This document shows, piece after piece, positions 51,873 through 61,738 of a stretch of 64,000 nucleotides of DNA (position 1 is its first letter; the number at the start of each line of letters is the position of its first letter). The notes under the pieces are model-generated. The model saw only the letters and a list, made by a program, of their open reading frames with translations. It ran no database searches and was not told where the DNA came from. Source of the stretch: an uncultured Parabacteroides sp. (GTDB taxonomy: Bacteria > Bacteroidota > Bacteroidia > Bacteroidales > Tannerellaceae). The DNA lies in assembly GCA_934718155.1 (NCBI GenBank), contig CAKUZF010000014.1, forward strand, positions 1 to 64,000, in the 5' to 3' direction. Made by a program: the position numbers and the translations under genes.

Positions 51873-52778
51873 ATGCTAAACAAAGGAAGTCTTTTCGGCC
51901 ACGCAGCCAGCTTTATAGCCTATGCGATCTTCGGCCTAAACATTGTGATATGCAAAGATATCACAAGAAGCGATTTAATCTCACCCATAGCTCTATTCTG
52001 CCTTCGTTCTTTAGGAGCAGGATCCCTTTTTTGGATCCTTTCTCTTTTCATGCCCGCAGAGCAGGTTGACAAGCGAGATTTACCGAAAATCTTCGCCGCC
52101 TCTGTTTTTGGCTTTTTCCTCACACAGATCACTTTCCTTATGGCAATCGCCGACATCACGCCCATGGATTGCTCCATCATCAGCGCGCTCTCTCCTATTT
52201 ATACGATGTGTATTGCCGCCATTGTGCTAAAAGAGCCTATTACACTCAAAAAAGCCGGAGGAGTAGTACTCAGCTTATGCGGCATTATCTATCTTATCAC
52301 AAACAGTGTCAGCTCGTCAAGCGCTGTCACACAAACCAAACCTATCGGAGTTCTACTCATATTCATGAACAGCTTTTGCTTTTCACTTTACCTAGGTATG
52401 TTCAAACCTTTGATCAGTAAATACTCCGTAGTTACATTTATGAAATGGATCTTCTTATTCTCGACCATGATGTCGTTGCCTTTCGCAGGAGCCGAAATCG
52501 TTCGTATTCCCTACGCTTCGCTCACATCGACGTTTATCACAGAGGTTGGATTCTTGATCCTTTTCGCTACATTTATCACCTACTTCTTAATACCAGTAAG
52601 CCAAAAACTCATTCGCCCCACGCTGGTCAGTATGTATTCATACGTACAACCCATCATAGCCATTGTCATCAGTATCTCCATCGGCATGGATACACTCACA
52701 TGGCAAAAAGTTTTAGCTGCTATCACTGTTTTTTCGGGAGTTATAATAGTCAGCTTTAGCCGAGGAGCGAGGAAATAG
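51873..52778 (+). CDS. EamA/DMT-family transporter
   Basis: 301 residues with ten hydrophobic helices in two five-helix halves, the EamA (drug/metabolite transporter) layout. The second half opens near residue 155 ('KPIGVLLIFMNSFCFSLYLGMF'). Family members export amino acids, bases or drugs; the substrate is not predictable. Transcribed alone from its own promoter. A short hairpin overlaps its stop codon. Confidence 0.9.
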   Translation: MLNKGSLFGHAASFIAYAIFGLNIVICKDITRSDLISPIALFCLRSLGAGSLFWILSLFMPAEQVDKRDLPKIFAASVFGFFLTQITFLMAIADITPMDCSIISALSPIYTMCIAAIVLKEPITLKKAGGVVLSLCGIIYLITNSVSSSSAVTQTKPIGVLLIFMNSFCFSLYLGMFKPLISKYSVVTFMKWIFLFSTMMSLPFAGAEIVRIPYASLTSTFITEVGFLILFATFITYFLIPVSQKLIRPTLVSMYSYVQPIIAIVISISIGMDTLTWQKVLAAITVFSGVIIVSFSRGARK

Positions 52779-52788
52779 TCCTCGCTCC
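52764..52788. terminator. hairpin at the eamA stop between convergent genes
   Basis: ggagcgagga and tcctcgctcc (10-base perfect arms) around a 5-base loop that includes the TAG stop. It lies between the convergent transporter and pdxA genes and could end transcription from both sides; T tracts are weak. Confidence 0.45.
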
Positions 52789-52805
52789 GCACTAGGCCAG
52801 TCGAT

Positions 52806-53909
52806 TTACTCAGTCGTATCCTCTTTGGTTAAATCCAACTTCTCTTCACTGCCCTTCTCATAGTATTGCTTACGCAACGGATGCGCCGTAGCCGCTTGGT
52901 AGCGACGACGATTCCGGTAAATATCGAGAGCCGTATAGAGTGCTTGACGGAAAGACTCCTCTGAGGCCTTATTCTGCCCTGCAATGTCGTAAGCCGTACC
53001 GTGAGCCGGTGATGTTCGAACGATAGGCAACCCTGCTGTGAAGTTCACACCCTCATCCATGGCCAGCGCCTTAAAGGGGGCCAGACCTTGATCGTGGTAC
53101 ATTGCCAACACGCCATCAAACTTCTCATACATACGAGAGCCGAAGAACCCATCAGCAGGATAGGGGCCAAAAGAAAGCACGCCCTTTCGCTCTGCCTCTT
53201 GCATAGCTGGAATAATCACCTCTTCCTCCTCCTTGCCTATCAGGCCCGCATCTCCCGCATGCGGGTTCAAGGCCAGCACAGCAATACGAGGCTTCACAAT
53301 ACCAAAGTCTTGCTTCAACGAGAGGTTGAACACGCTTAATTTGCTCACAATATTCGGCACAGTTATCGCCTCTGCTACGTGAGAGACAGGCACATGCCCA
53401 GTAACCAACGCTACACGCAGAGAATCTTTCAACAGGATCATTAGAGCCTTGCTACGGCTAACATCACTGAAACATTGCTCCAAATACTCCGTATGACCAG
53501 GGAAGTGGAATGTCTCATTTTGAATATTGTGTTTGTTGATGGGGGCTGTCAATAACACATCAACCACTCCTCTACGCAAATCAGCCACAGCAGCCTCCAG
53601 CGATTGGAAAGCGGCCCTACCGGCTTCTGGAGTCGATTTTCGCAACTCTACCTTCATATCATCGTCAATACAATTGATGATATTCACTCGGTTAGATCCA
53701 GCCTCCTCTGCTGAAGCAATTATGCTGAAATTAACTGGAGGCAACTCCATGACTTTACGATGGTAAGCCGCCACCTTAGAGGAGCCATAGATAATCGGCG
53801 TACAAAGTTCTGTTATACGCGTATCCTCAAAGGTTTTCAAGATTACCTCATAGCCGATACCATTCATATCGCCGTGGGTAACTCCTACCTTGATCAATTG
53901 TTCTTCCAT
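52806..53909 (-). CDS. pdxA: 4-hydroxythreonine-4-phosphate dehydrogenase
   Basis: 367 residues. 'GVTHGDMNGIGYEVILK' opens the nucleotide-binding part; 'LALNPHAGDAGLIGKEEEEVIIPA' and 'YHDQGLAPFKALAMDEGVNFTAGLPIVRTSPAHGTAYDIAG' are strongly conserved and contain metal-binding His. It makes 3-hydroxy-1-aminoacetone phosphate for pyridoxal phosphate synthesis. It starts 27 bases after the DUF4837 gene, suggesting cotranscription with rlmN and DUF4837. Confidence 0.95.
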   Translation of the reverse strand: MEEQLIKVGVTHGDMNGIGYEVILKTFEDTRITELCTPIIYGSSKVAAYHRKVMELPPVNFSIIASAEEAGSNRVNIINCIDDDMKVELRKSTPEAGRAAFQSLEAAVADLRRGVVDVLLTAPINKHNIQNETFHFPGHTEYLEQCFSDVSRSKALMILLKDSLRVALVTGHVPVSHVAEAITVPNIVSKLSVFNLSLKQDFGIVKPRIAVLALNPHAGDAGLIGKEEEEVIIPAMQEAERKGVLSFGPYPADGFFGSRMYEKFDGVLAMYHDQGLAPFKALAMDEGVNFTAGLPIVRTSPAHGTAYDIAGQNKASEESFRQALYTALDIYRNRRRYQAATAHPLRKQYYEKGSEEKLDLTKEDTTE

Positions 53910-53936
53910 ATATATTCTTTCTGAAAAATTCTTTGA

Positions 53937-54965
53937 TTATTTCTCGATATTCAATATCTCGTCGACTGGTTTGTCAAACTCGCCCGGAAGGCGCAACGTA
54001 TAAAGCGAGGCTTCGATACGACGAATAAAGTTGCGTTTTTCCGTCTCTGGAGCATAAACGAATCCCTCTACCACAACCACACGGTTGTGCTGCTCGTCCA
54101 AACGAGTATGGCTTACAAACGGTCCGCCCATCATATCGCCCTGCACACGCCAAAGTCCACGCATGACGCCACAATACTTTCCGTTAAGAGTGATGGCATC
54201 ATAATTCACCCCTGCCCTTTTCTCGGTCTGTACGTACGAACCAGGAAAAGAGCCGGGCAAGTTAGCCTTCATGACAGAATCACGCTTAGCCACTAAATAA
54301 TCGACCGTAAAGGTATTCGGATCGGTATAGGGAAAAGTATAAACCACCAAATCCATGCGGCCCGTATTCGCATTGTTAGAGCTCCAAAAGAAATCAGTTG
54401 TATCCTTATAATAGGTAAACGTAGAAGGGGCGTTCAACATCAAATCGAAATCACTCTTCAGTTTATCCATCACTAAAGAGCTATAGCTGTCTTTCAACTG
54501 CTCCATCGCACGACGCATCTCAACTTTTACGAAGAAGTTTGACAATGCCTCACCATTCTGCTCCAGGTAAGACAAAATGGAAGCCTCATCGGGCGTACGC
54601 AACGTGACGACCATCTGATTCTTTGCCCAGCGATTAGCCTCATAGGCCAAAGAGGTCTTGGTATAGACCGCTGGATCAACCGTTACGATAAGAATATTTC
54701 GCACATACTTCAACAAGCCGTTGAAATCTTTGGGTTGCACATAAGTCACTTTCAACGAAGGTTCCGACTGCGGCAACCCCGCTACAGGAGCAGTCAAATC
54801 CGATTTCACGGCCTCCCCTGCGACACCTTGCCATTGCGCTTGATCCATCACAACGACAACCTCATACGCCAAACCTGTAGCTTGCGTCATCACGGAACCT
54901 GAATTGCAAGCACCAAGCGTGATCATAAAGAGCAACATGCTCATGCATAAAAATCGCAATCTCAT
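53937..54965 (-). CDS. DUF4837 family lipoprotein
   Basis: 342 residues. Signal peptide II with lipobox 'LGAC' (Cys at about residue 20), then a soluble domain resembling the DUF4837 family of Bacteroidota. No catalytic motif. Function unknown; it is regularly found with rlmN and pdxA, as here. 12 bases separate it from rlmN. Confidence 0.8.
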   Translation of the reverse strand: MRLRFLCMSMLLFMITLGACNSGSVMTQATGLAYEVVVVMDQAQWQGVAGEAVKSDLTAPVAGLPQSEPSLKVTYVQPKDFNGLLKYVRNILIVTVDPAVYTKTSLAYEANRWAKNQMVVTLRTPDEASILSYLEQNGEALSNFFVKVEMRRAMEQLKDSYSSLVMDKLKSDFDLMLNAPSTFTYYKDTTDFFWSSNNANTGRMDLVVYTFPYTDPNTFTVDYLVAKRDSVMKANLPGSFPGSYVQTEKRAGVNYDAITLNGKYCGVMRGLWRVQGDMMGGPFVSHTRLDEQHNRVVVVEGFVYAPETEKRNFIRRIEASLYTLRLPGEFDKPVDEILNIEK

Positions 54966-54977
54966 ATCTTTTGCTAT

Positions 54978-56018
54978 TTATTTGTGATTTGCAAATGTAC
55001 TATTTTTCGCTGTTGATAGCATACCGCAAGCGGCGAAAATATCCTCACCACGAGAAGCCCTAATGGTGCAAACTACGCCCTTCGCATTTAAACGATCTCT
55101 GAAAGCCTCTATCCTACGCATATCTGAGGTCTGCAAAGGCACATTAGGAATCGCATGAAAACGAATCAGGTTCACTCGACAAGGGATATGATGCACCAAT
55201 CGAATTAACGCATCAGCATGCTTTAAATCGTCATTCAAGTCTTTAAACACAATATACTCGAAAGATACACGACGCTGATGCGAAAAATCGTATTGGCTAA
55301 TCAAGTCGATCACCGCTTGCGCCGGGAAAGCCTTCTCGACCGGCATCAGAGAAAGGCGTTCGTCGGGGAAAGGAGAGTGTAAACTGAACGCCAAATGGCA
55401 ATCACTTTCCTCCAAGAACCGGCGCAACCCCTTAATGGCTCCTACTGTAGATACTGTGATGCGTTTCGGACTCCAGCCATAGCCCCACGGAGCCGTCAGA
55501 ATCTCTAACACCTTGAAAAGCTGCTCCACATTATCAAACGGCTCTCCCATGCCCATAAACACCAAGTTGGTCAGCGACTCGCTTTCGGGCAGAGATTGTA
55601 TCTGATTTAATATCTGATTCGAAGTCAGGTTTGCGGTAAACCCTTGCTTGCCTGTCATGCAGAAAAGGCAATTCATCTTGCATCCAACCTGTGAAGAAAC
55701 GCAAAGCGTAGCTCTGTCGTCAGTAGGGATGTAAACCGACTCTATAAAATTACTCTTGCCAGCCTCATAAAGATACTTAATCGTTCCATCAACTGATTTT
55801 TGTGCCATTGAGGGAGGATAAGCTCCAACCTCATACAGCTCCGACAAAGCGGCTCGTTTAGCTAAAGCCACGTTCGTCATCTCCGAAACGTCAGTTATCC
55901 GTTTCTTATATAGCCAATCGGCCATTTGCTTGGCTGTATAACCTGGAAGTCCAATCTCGGCTGCCACCAGCCGCAGTTCATCCAGAGTCATTCCCAACAA
56001 TTTCTTCTTCTCTGCCAT
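54978..56018 (-). CDS. rlmN: dual-specificity 23S rRNA/tRNA adenine C2-methyltransferase
   Basis: 346 residues of a radical-SAM protein. Cluster cysteines C113, C117 and C120 in 'VGCKMNCLFCMTGKQGF'; the catalytic cysteine pair is completed by a cysteine near the C-terminus ('FAACGML'). Standard RlmN: methylates A2503 of 23S rRNA and A37 of some tRNAs. First gene of the rlmN-DUF4837-pdxA run. Confidence 0.95.
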   Translation of the reverse strand: MAEKKKLLGMTLDELRLVAAEIGLPGYTAKQMADWLYKKRITDVSEMTNVALAKRAALSELYEVGAYPPSMAQKSVDGTIKYLYEAGKSNFIESVYIPTDDRATLCVSSQVGCKMNCLFCMTGKQGFTANLTSNQILNQIQSLPESESLTNLVFMGMGEPFDNVEQLFKVLEILTAPWGYGWSPKRITVSTVGAIKGLRRFLEESDCHLAFSLHSPFPDERLSLMPVEKAFPAQAVIDLISQYDFSHQRRVSFEYIVFKDLNDDLKHADALIRLVHHIPCRVNLIRFHAIPNVPLQTSDMRRIEAFRDRLNAKGVVCTIRASRGEDIFAACGMLSTAKNSTFANHK

Positions 56019-56074
56019 CTGAAATTTCTGTTAATCTACCCTCGCGAATGTACGAGAAATAATCCACAAAAGAA

Positions 56075-56120
56075 AATCCTCTATGCGATCGTCCTTTATC
56101 AGACGACTGCATAGAGGATT
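56075..56120 (-). terminator. intrinsic terminator of the PpiD-like gene
   Basis: aatcctctatgc pairs with gcatagaggatt, with inner complementary bases (gtcgtc/gacgac-type). On the minus strand it comes 38 bases after the gene's stop and is followed by a T-rich tract (ttttcttttgtgg). Confidence 0.7.
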
Positions 56121-56157
56121 CATCTATACCTTATTATAAGGGTAACTTAATCTTCGA

Positions 56158-58293
56158 TTAATAGAAACGGATTCGGTTATCTTCAACCTCTGCGTTATTG
56201 ATCAAGTACTGAATGGCTTGGAATCCCACACGATATGCATTACTTGCATCCAGCATACGCATTTGAGCTGCCTCATCATAAGCAGTAGCATCTTTCTCGC
56301 GGGCATAGACCTTGAACACGTATACGCCATTGTTTCCCTTTACAGGAGCGCTCACCTGATCAACCTGAGCCATGGCTACCGCCGCATTCAAATTCGGCTC
56401 GATACCAACACCTGAAATACGACGAGTTGCGAAGTTGATAAACTTCACGCTATCCACCTTTGCCCCCATTGCCTCGGCATAAGCCTCAACCGAAGTCAAG
56501 TTTTTAGCTGCCAAAGAAGCCGCAATCTGCTCGCCCTTCTTCTGAGCAATCAGCTCTGCCTTGAGCGGCGCTGCAACCATATTCACCGGACGGTAGCCCT
56601 CGTCGATAGAGCCCTTCATTGCCGCAACAACAAACTTGTCGTTACACTCGAAAATCTCTGAGATGGCACCCTTATCGTTCTGGAATGCCCAACGAACAAC
56701 TTGGCGTGAGTTCTGGATCGTACCTAACAGCTGATCCTCTTTCGTTACCATCGCATCGCTTGTCAAGATATATCCAGCCTCTTTAGCATTAGCCGCAAGC
56801 TTCTCCAATGAATGGTTGTTCGAGATGAACTGATTCAACTCATTATAAATATTGCTATAAGTTCTTGAACTAGGCGATACCGTCATATCTATATCAGCCA
56901 CCTTATATTTCGCTACGTTAGCGGTCTTCTCGGTTACCTTCACCAAGTGAGTACCATACATCGACTTAACCACTGCGATCTGATTCAACGGTGTTGAGAA
57001 GATCGCATCCTTAAACTCGGCGTTTACGCCACGTAAAGCGGTAGCCTCCGTAAACCATCCCAGCTCACCGCCATTCTCAGCTGCTTGATCGGCCGAGTAC
57101 TGTTTAGCCAACTCAGCAAAAGAAGCGCCGCCTTTCAAAGCCCCCTGCAAGCTATCAGCCAAGGCCTTTGTCTCAGCCTCACTCTTACCAGCCAACATGA
57201 TGTGGCTCACCTTCACTGAGTCAGGCGCATTCGTTTTAGCGATCAACTTAAACAAACGATACTTATCGTTGTCGAACACCGGACCAAAAATAGCGCCAAC
57301 CTCAGCCGAAGCAACAAATTGCTTCATCTCTGCATCCAACGCATTAGCTGTGAAGAATGCATCCACATAAGGAACCTCCGAGTTCTCGTTGACAACATCC
57401 GCTACACGGTCGGTCTCCTCCAACTCCGCCTTGATGCTCTCGATATCCTCTTGTGCCTTGTCATAATCCTCCTTGCTCGGACGGATATCCACGGCGATAT
57501 AATCGATCACTTTGGATGCCTTCTGTTTGTAGAGCGACTTGCGCTGCTCATAAAGCTTCTTCACCTCGCTGTCGCTAACCGAGATCGTAGAATCGGCAAT
57601 CGTTGAATAAGACTGCATAGCATAAATGATGTCAGAGTTCTCCGCACTCTCATCATATGCCTCTTTAGCATCCAACACGTTCGCTGACATTGCCTTGCTC
57701 AACAGCGTAGTGTATTTCGACTCCAAACGCTGACGTTTGATGTTTTTCTCCCAAAACAACCAGAAGTTCTGAGCCTGCAACAACTGAGCCTGTTGTTCAG
57801 CCGGATAAGCGGCGATGTTATCGGTATCAATCTGCTTCAAGAAGTTCAACAATGCAGTCTTATCAAATGCGCCAGTCTGCGGATTGACAAACATCTGCAT
57901 CTGCTGGATCACCGGAGAAATATTCTCGCCCTGAACCATGTCGAACAGCTCCTCGGGGCAAACCTCCATACCAATCTGTTCTGTGGCCTCATCCAAGACA
58001 ACCTCTTGAATCAAACCGTCGAACACAGACTGACGCACCTGCGTCATATACTCTTCGGGCAAATTCGCAGAGCCTGACTGCATCTTATAAATCTCAGCCA
58101 TCTCGTCAACGCGAGCCTGATAATCTTGAATTTTAACCACCTCGCCATCGATCTCCGCGATGCGCTCTTGCGATTGTCTAAAATAAGTAGAACCGGAGTT
58201 TAAGAAGTCTCCGATGATGAAAGCGAACAAGGCCAGACCCACTACGAGTACCAGCAGTCCGGCTTTACTTCTGATTTTTTCCAGCGTAGCCAT
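56158..58293 (-). CDS. PpiD/SurA-like peptidyl-prolyl isomerase and chaperone
   Basis: 711 residues: a single N-terminal membrane anchor (about 9-30), a SurA-type N-terminal helical domain (about 35-230), a parvulin (PPIC) domain (about 340-450, 'VSHIMLAGKSEAETKALADSLQGALKGGASFAELAKQYS') and a second, more degenerate half. It helps fold secreted and outer membrane proteins, anchored in the inner membrane with its body in the periplasm. A -7 promoter box lies 46 bases upstream. Known Bacteroidota homologues are annotated as peptidylprolyl isomerase/SurA N-terminal protein. Confidence 0.9.
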   Translation of the reverse strand: MATLEKIRSKAGLLVLVVGLALFAFIIGDFLNSGSTYFRQSQERIAEIDGEVVKIQDYQARVDEMAEIYKMQSGSANLPEEYMTQVRQSVFDGLIQEVVLDEATEQIGMEVCPEELFDMVQGENISPVIQQMQMFVNPQTGAFDKTALLNFLKQIDTDNIAAYPAEQQAQLLQAQNFWLFWEKNIKRQRLESKYTTLLSKAMSANVLDAKEAYDESAENSDIIYAMQSYSTIADSTISVSDSEVKKLYEQRKSLYKQKASKVIDYIAVDIRPSKEDYDKAQEDIESIKAELEETDRVADVVNENSEVPYVDAFFTANALDAEMKQFVASAEVGAIFGPVFDNDKYRLFKLIAKTNAPDSVKVSHIMLAGKSEAETKALADSLQGALKGGASFAELAKQYSADQAAENGGELGWFTEATALRGVNAEFKDAIFSTPLNQIAVVKSMYGTHLVKVTEKTANVAKYKVADIDMTVSPSSRTYSNIYNELNQFISNNHSLEKLAANAKEAGYILTSDAMVTKEDQLLGTIQNSRQVVRWAFQNDKGAISEIFECNDKFVVAAMKGSIDEGYRPVNMVAAPLKAELIAQKKGEQIAASLAAKNLTSVEAYAEAMGAKVDSVKFINFATRRISGVGIEPNLNAAVAMAQVDQVSAPVKGNNGVYVFKVYAREKDATAYDEAAQMRMLDASNAYRVGFQAIQYLINNAEVEDNRIRFY

Positions 58294-58338
58294 TAATCTT
58301 TATGCTTTTTAAATTTATTATTCCTCATTTTAAGGGCA

Positions 58339-58346
58339 CAAAGATA
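58339..58346 (-). promoter_or_regulatory. -7 box of the PpiD-like gene
   Basis: CAAAGATA reads TATCTTTG on the minus strand, a perfect TAnnTTTG, 46 bases before the start codon. Confidence 0.6.
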
Positions 58347-58387
58347 GGAAAAAAAGGATTCTCCACACCATTTGCGCCTTTATTTTA

Positions 58388-59644
58388 TCAATTCTCCTTG
58401 GTTAAACGAACAAGTTCAATCTTTGTAGCGGTCACTTTTATAATCTTAAACGAGAAATTCTCTATCTGAATGGTTTCATTCACTTTCGGGAACTTCTGAT
58501 AGAAATGAAGGATGAAGCCTGCTATCGTCACATAATCGTCGGATTCGGGCAGTTCCAAGTCGAACATCTCGTTCAATGTGTCGATTTCCATACGACCCGA
58601 CAGCAGATACTCGTTGTCGCCCACCTGTTTCGCCACATGCGACTTCATGTCGTGTTCATCCTCTATCTCTCCAAAAATCTCTTCCACTAAATCTTCCAAC
58701 GTAACAATTCCCGATGTTCCACCAAACTCGTCGACTACAACCGCCAAACTCTTCTTCTCCTGCATCAGCAGCTTCATCAGCTTATTGGCCGCCATCGTCT
58801 CGGGCACGATAGGCACCTTACGGATTTGCTTGGTCCAATCTTCAGGATGCGTAAACAATTCCGATGAATGGATATAACCTACGATATCGTCGATATTCTC
58901 ATTATACACGACAATCTTCGAAAAACCAGTCTCAATAAAACGGGTCCTCAAATCCTCGATCGAAGCAGCCATGTCGCACGCAACGATCTCTGTTCGCGGA
59001 ACAATGCAATCGCGCAAGCGAACATTCGAGAAATCCAATGCGTTTTGAAAAATCTTCACCTCCGTGTCCAGTTCCGAATGCTGCGGGGCATCCTCGATGC
59101 TCTGCTGAATGAAGTAATCCAGGTCCACCTTTCCAAATGTTTGCGGCGAAGCGGATAGACTTTGCACGCCACCCAATTTAAGAATCAAGTAAGAGAGCAG
59201 CGAAGAGAACTTCGAGATCGGAAACAGCACTATATATATAAGGAATAGCGGCAGCGCAAAAAGACGCAATGAGAAGTTCGGATTGATCTTGAAAATCGTC
59301 TTCGGGATAAACTCGCCCGCAAAAAGAATGAGAAGTGTGGAGATGATGGATTGTATAAGCACTATTAATGCCTCATTGCTCACCGCTTGCGCGATGTATG
59401 GCTCCAAAACGACAGCCATCTGCAAACCATAGACCACCAACGCAATGTTATTACCGACCAGCATGGTCGAGATAAACAGGCTCGGATTATGATAGAAGAT
59501 GCCCAATATCCGGCTCGACAGGCTGCTCTCATCTTTATCCATTTCAAAGCGCAGCTTGTTGGACGATATGAACGCAATTTCTATACCCGAGAAAAAGGCC
59601 GAAAAGGCCAAAGAAATCAATATATAAATCAGTGTCGTACCCAC
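58388..59644 (-). CDS. CorC/HlyC-type (GldE-like) membrane protein with CBS domains
   Basis: 418 residues: an N-terminal CNNM/DUF21 membrane domain with four hydrophobic helices (about 4-25, 60-85, 95-112, 130-152), a CBS pair (about 195-320, 'GFSKIVVYNENIDDIVGYIHSSELF') and a C-terminal CorC/HlyC transporter-associated domain (about 335-415). Such proteins are linked to Mg/Co efflux. In gliding Bacteroidota the homologue is GldE, but no other gliding genes are here. It starts 4 bases after the LptC-like gene's stop. Confidence 0.9.
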   Translation of the reverse strand: MGTTLIYILISLAFSAFFSGIEIAFISSNKLRFEMDKDESSLSSRILGIFYHNPSLFISTMLVGNNIALVVYGLQMAVVLEPYIAQAVSNEALIVLIQSIISTLLILFAGEFIPKTIFKINPNFSLRLFALPLFLIYIVLFPISKFSSLLSYLILKLGGVQSLSASPQTFGKVDLDYFIQQSIEDAPQHSELDTEVKIFQNALDFSNVRLRDCIVPRTEIVACDMAASIEDLRTRFIETGFSKIVVYNENIDDIVGYIHSSELFTHPEDWTKQIRKVPIVPETMAANKLMKLLMQEKKSLAVVVDEFGGTSGIVTLEDLVEEIFGEIEDEHDMKSHVAKQVGDNEYLLSGRMEIDTLNEMFDLELPESDDYVTIAGFILHFYQKFPKVNETIQIENFSFKIIKVTATKIELVRLTKEN

Positions 59645-59648
59645 GTCG

Positions 59649-60290
59649 TTATTCTCTCTTTAATGAATCTGCCGCTTGCTCTTCAACCGAAGGGGGCGCA
59701 GGCGATGTTGTCTCAACCGGGAAAACACCTCTCGATTCCCGAATGGTGTAGCGGGTCATGTTTTGATTCGACACAAAACCCACTCCCGTGATAATCTTAT
59801 CTGATTGCTCTATCCGGATGTAACGATCCGAATAAACCTTATCCTCCTTTTGGTTCCAAAACAGTTCCTCGGTCTCGAAATGCTCGCCTTGCAGGCTTTT
59901 CACCTCCACCTGGCCAACAAATCGAAACAGGCCCTGTTTGTCAAAATAGTAGGCCGTATCTGCCTTGATGCTCGCTTCCGTTTGGAACAGCGAGTCGAAT
60001 TTCTCCACGTAAATGCCTTGCGGAAAATACCAGTAGGGATCCTTCGCCTTCCCATAGACCATCCACTCCTTCGCATTAGCCCTATAGCGGGTAACTCCCG
60101 AGTCTGAGATCAGCGACACCACTCCTGTTGTCTTCATCGTATAGGTAGTCTCCGGATCGAATGTCACCTCCACCACCTCTTTATGCTCACCTCCGCAAGA
60201 GAGCATAAATAAAAGAAGCATAACAGCTACCCAAGGAGCAGCTGTTATGCCTGAATGTTGTTTTATATCGCAAATTGGATACGTCGTCAT
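59649..60290 (-). CDS. lptC: LptC-like LPS transport lipoprotein
   Basis: 213 residues using ATG 60290, which is 4 bases past the TPR gene's stop; the longer start at 60332 lies inside that gene. A lipoprotein-type signal ends at 'LLFMLSCGG'. The mature protein is a beta-jellyroll like LptC, with 'KSLQGEHFETEELFWNQKEDKVYSDRYIRI' as in the OstA-type repeat. It would receive LPS from the LptBFG complex and hand it to LptA. Assignment by fold and position in Bacteroidota; residues are not strongly conserved. Confidence 0.8.
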   Translation of the reverse strand: MTTYPICDIKQHSGITAAPWVAVMLLLFMLSCGGEHKEVVEVTFDPETTYTMKTTGVVSLISDSGVTRYRANAKEWMVYGKAKDPYWYFPQGIYVEKFDSLFQTEASIKADTAYYFDKQGLFRFVGQVEVKSLQGEHFETEELFWNQKEDKVYSDRYIRIEQSDKIITGVGFVSNQNMTRYTIRESRGVFPVETTSPAPPSVEEQAADSLKRE

Positions 60291-60294
60291 TCTG

Positions 60295-61659
60295 TTAACG
60301 AACCGTTGTACGCTCGCCAATCCAACCACCAATTACGAAAGCCTTTCCCTTCTCCAAATCCGGGTGCATGAAGATCTCCTCGGTTGACGGGAGGTGAGCA
60401 CGGTAAGAAGAGATCAATGAGTTAGCCTCGTCAGTCACGCTCGGATCAACCTGCTTAGCCTTCTCAAATTTATCCAAAGCAGCATAGTAAACGGCTCTTG
60501 CCAACACGCCATCGCCCGGATAAACCGACTTAGCTGTTGAAGCATACATCTTACCGATCAACAGGTAAGCTGCGCCATAGTTCGGATTGATTTCCAAAGC
60601 CTTCTGGCAGTAAGATCTTGCCTTCGAATAGCCATTCTGCTCGAACGACAACAATGCCATTGAATAGAAGTCGTCAGACTTAGTCGCAGGATCAGACTCC
60701 AAGTTGGCAGCCTCCTCGAAATACTTCAAAGCGGTATCGAAATCCTTCTGCTTAACAGCCTGCTTAGCCATACCTACGGCAGCCTCAGCACTCGGCTCCA
60801 ACTGATAAGCGTATCTTGATGCTGCGAAGTAAGCATCGATCTCCTGGCAACGCATTCTTCTCAGCAAAGAAACGGTCTCCTTCAAATAAGCCAGGTCTTC
60901 TTTCTTCTCCTCGATCTTAGAAGCGTAGAGGTTCTGCAATGTCTCGCAGTCTGCAGCGCCACTGTTAGCGAACTGGCCATCAACGCTTGCCTTATAAGCG
61001 GTCATGTTGTTCACCTCCTTCTGGTTGTTAGCAGCCTGAGCAGCCTTGATCTGAGCGTCCAAGCCGTTAGCAGCCTTCAAGTAATCCTGGATGTACTGCT
61101 CCTTGAAGTTAGGATCGGCCATCATCTTCTTCATTGAAGAGAAAGCGAACAAAGAAAGGCCCAAGCCCTCGCAGTTATCGCCCTTCTCGTCAACGATCTC
61201 CTTCAACCAGCCATAAGCCAAGTTGTAGTCGGCATTATCGCCCGTCTGAGCGAAATAGTCCTGCACCTTACGAGCCACGATCCAATCCTTGCCATAACGG
61301 CGATCGTTGCCGAAGTATTTCACACGGTTGTCATAAACGCCCATCAACTCGTCAATCAATGCCTTCTTCTTAGCGGCATCCTTCTCCTGAGCCACTTTCC
61401 AAGCCATGATTTTCACACCATACTGATAAACGTCTTTCGTTGAAGCCGGACACTCGCTGTAAACGATCTTCCAAAAGTCATAAGCGTCCTTGAAATTTCC
61501 AGCCTTAGCGTAGGGAACAAACAAGCTGATATTAGTAATACAACGTACGCTGTCCTCGCCCGAACCGAAACGTGTACCGTTATCAACTCCTTTCTGCGCA
61601 AAAGCACCCAATGTACTCATGGTACATCCCATTGCTAATAATAATACCTTGATCTTCAT
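60295..61659 (-). CDS. tetratricopeptide repeat protein, secreted
   Basis: 454 residues. Signal peptide (about 1-22), then helical repeats; the clearest TPR units lie at about 290-395 ('ALKYFEEAANLESDPATKSDDFYSMALLSFEQNGYSKARSYCQKALEINPNYGAAYLLIGKMY'). TPRs mediate protein binding in the periplasm or at the outer membrane. It is transcribed between the outer membrane protein gene and the LptC-like gene on one strand with short gaps. Partner unknown. The start at 61659 follows an A/T-rich leader. Confidence 0.85.
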   Translation of the reverse strand: MKIKVLLLAMGCTMSTLGAFAQKGVDNGTRFGSGEDSVRCITNISLFVPYAKAGNFKDAYDFWKIVYSECPASTKDVYQYGVKIMAWKVAQEKDAAKKKALIDELMGVYDNRVKYFGNDRRYGKDWIVARKVQDYFAQTGDNADYNLAYGWLKEIVDEKGDNCEGLGLSLFAFSSMKKMMADPNFKEQYIQDYLKAANGLDAQIKAAQAANNQKEVNNMTAYKASVDGQFANSGAADCETLQNLYASKIEEKKEDLAYLKETVSLLRRMRCQEIDAYFAASRYAYQLEPSAEAAVGMAKQAVKQKDFDTALKYFEEAANLESDPATKSDDFYSMALLSFEQNGYSKARSYCQKALEINPNYGAAYLLIGKMYASTAKSVYPGDGVLARAVYYAALDKFEKAKQVDPSVTDEANSLISSYRAHLPSTEEIFMHPDLEKGKAFVIGGWIGERTTVR

Positions 61660-61738
61660 ATTTTTTTAATTTAAGTTTTAACTGTATTCCTTTTATTACT
61701 CCTTGTTATTATCTTAGATGCATACATCGCCAATCGGT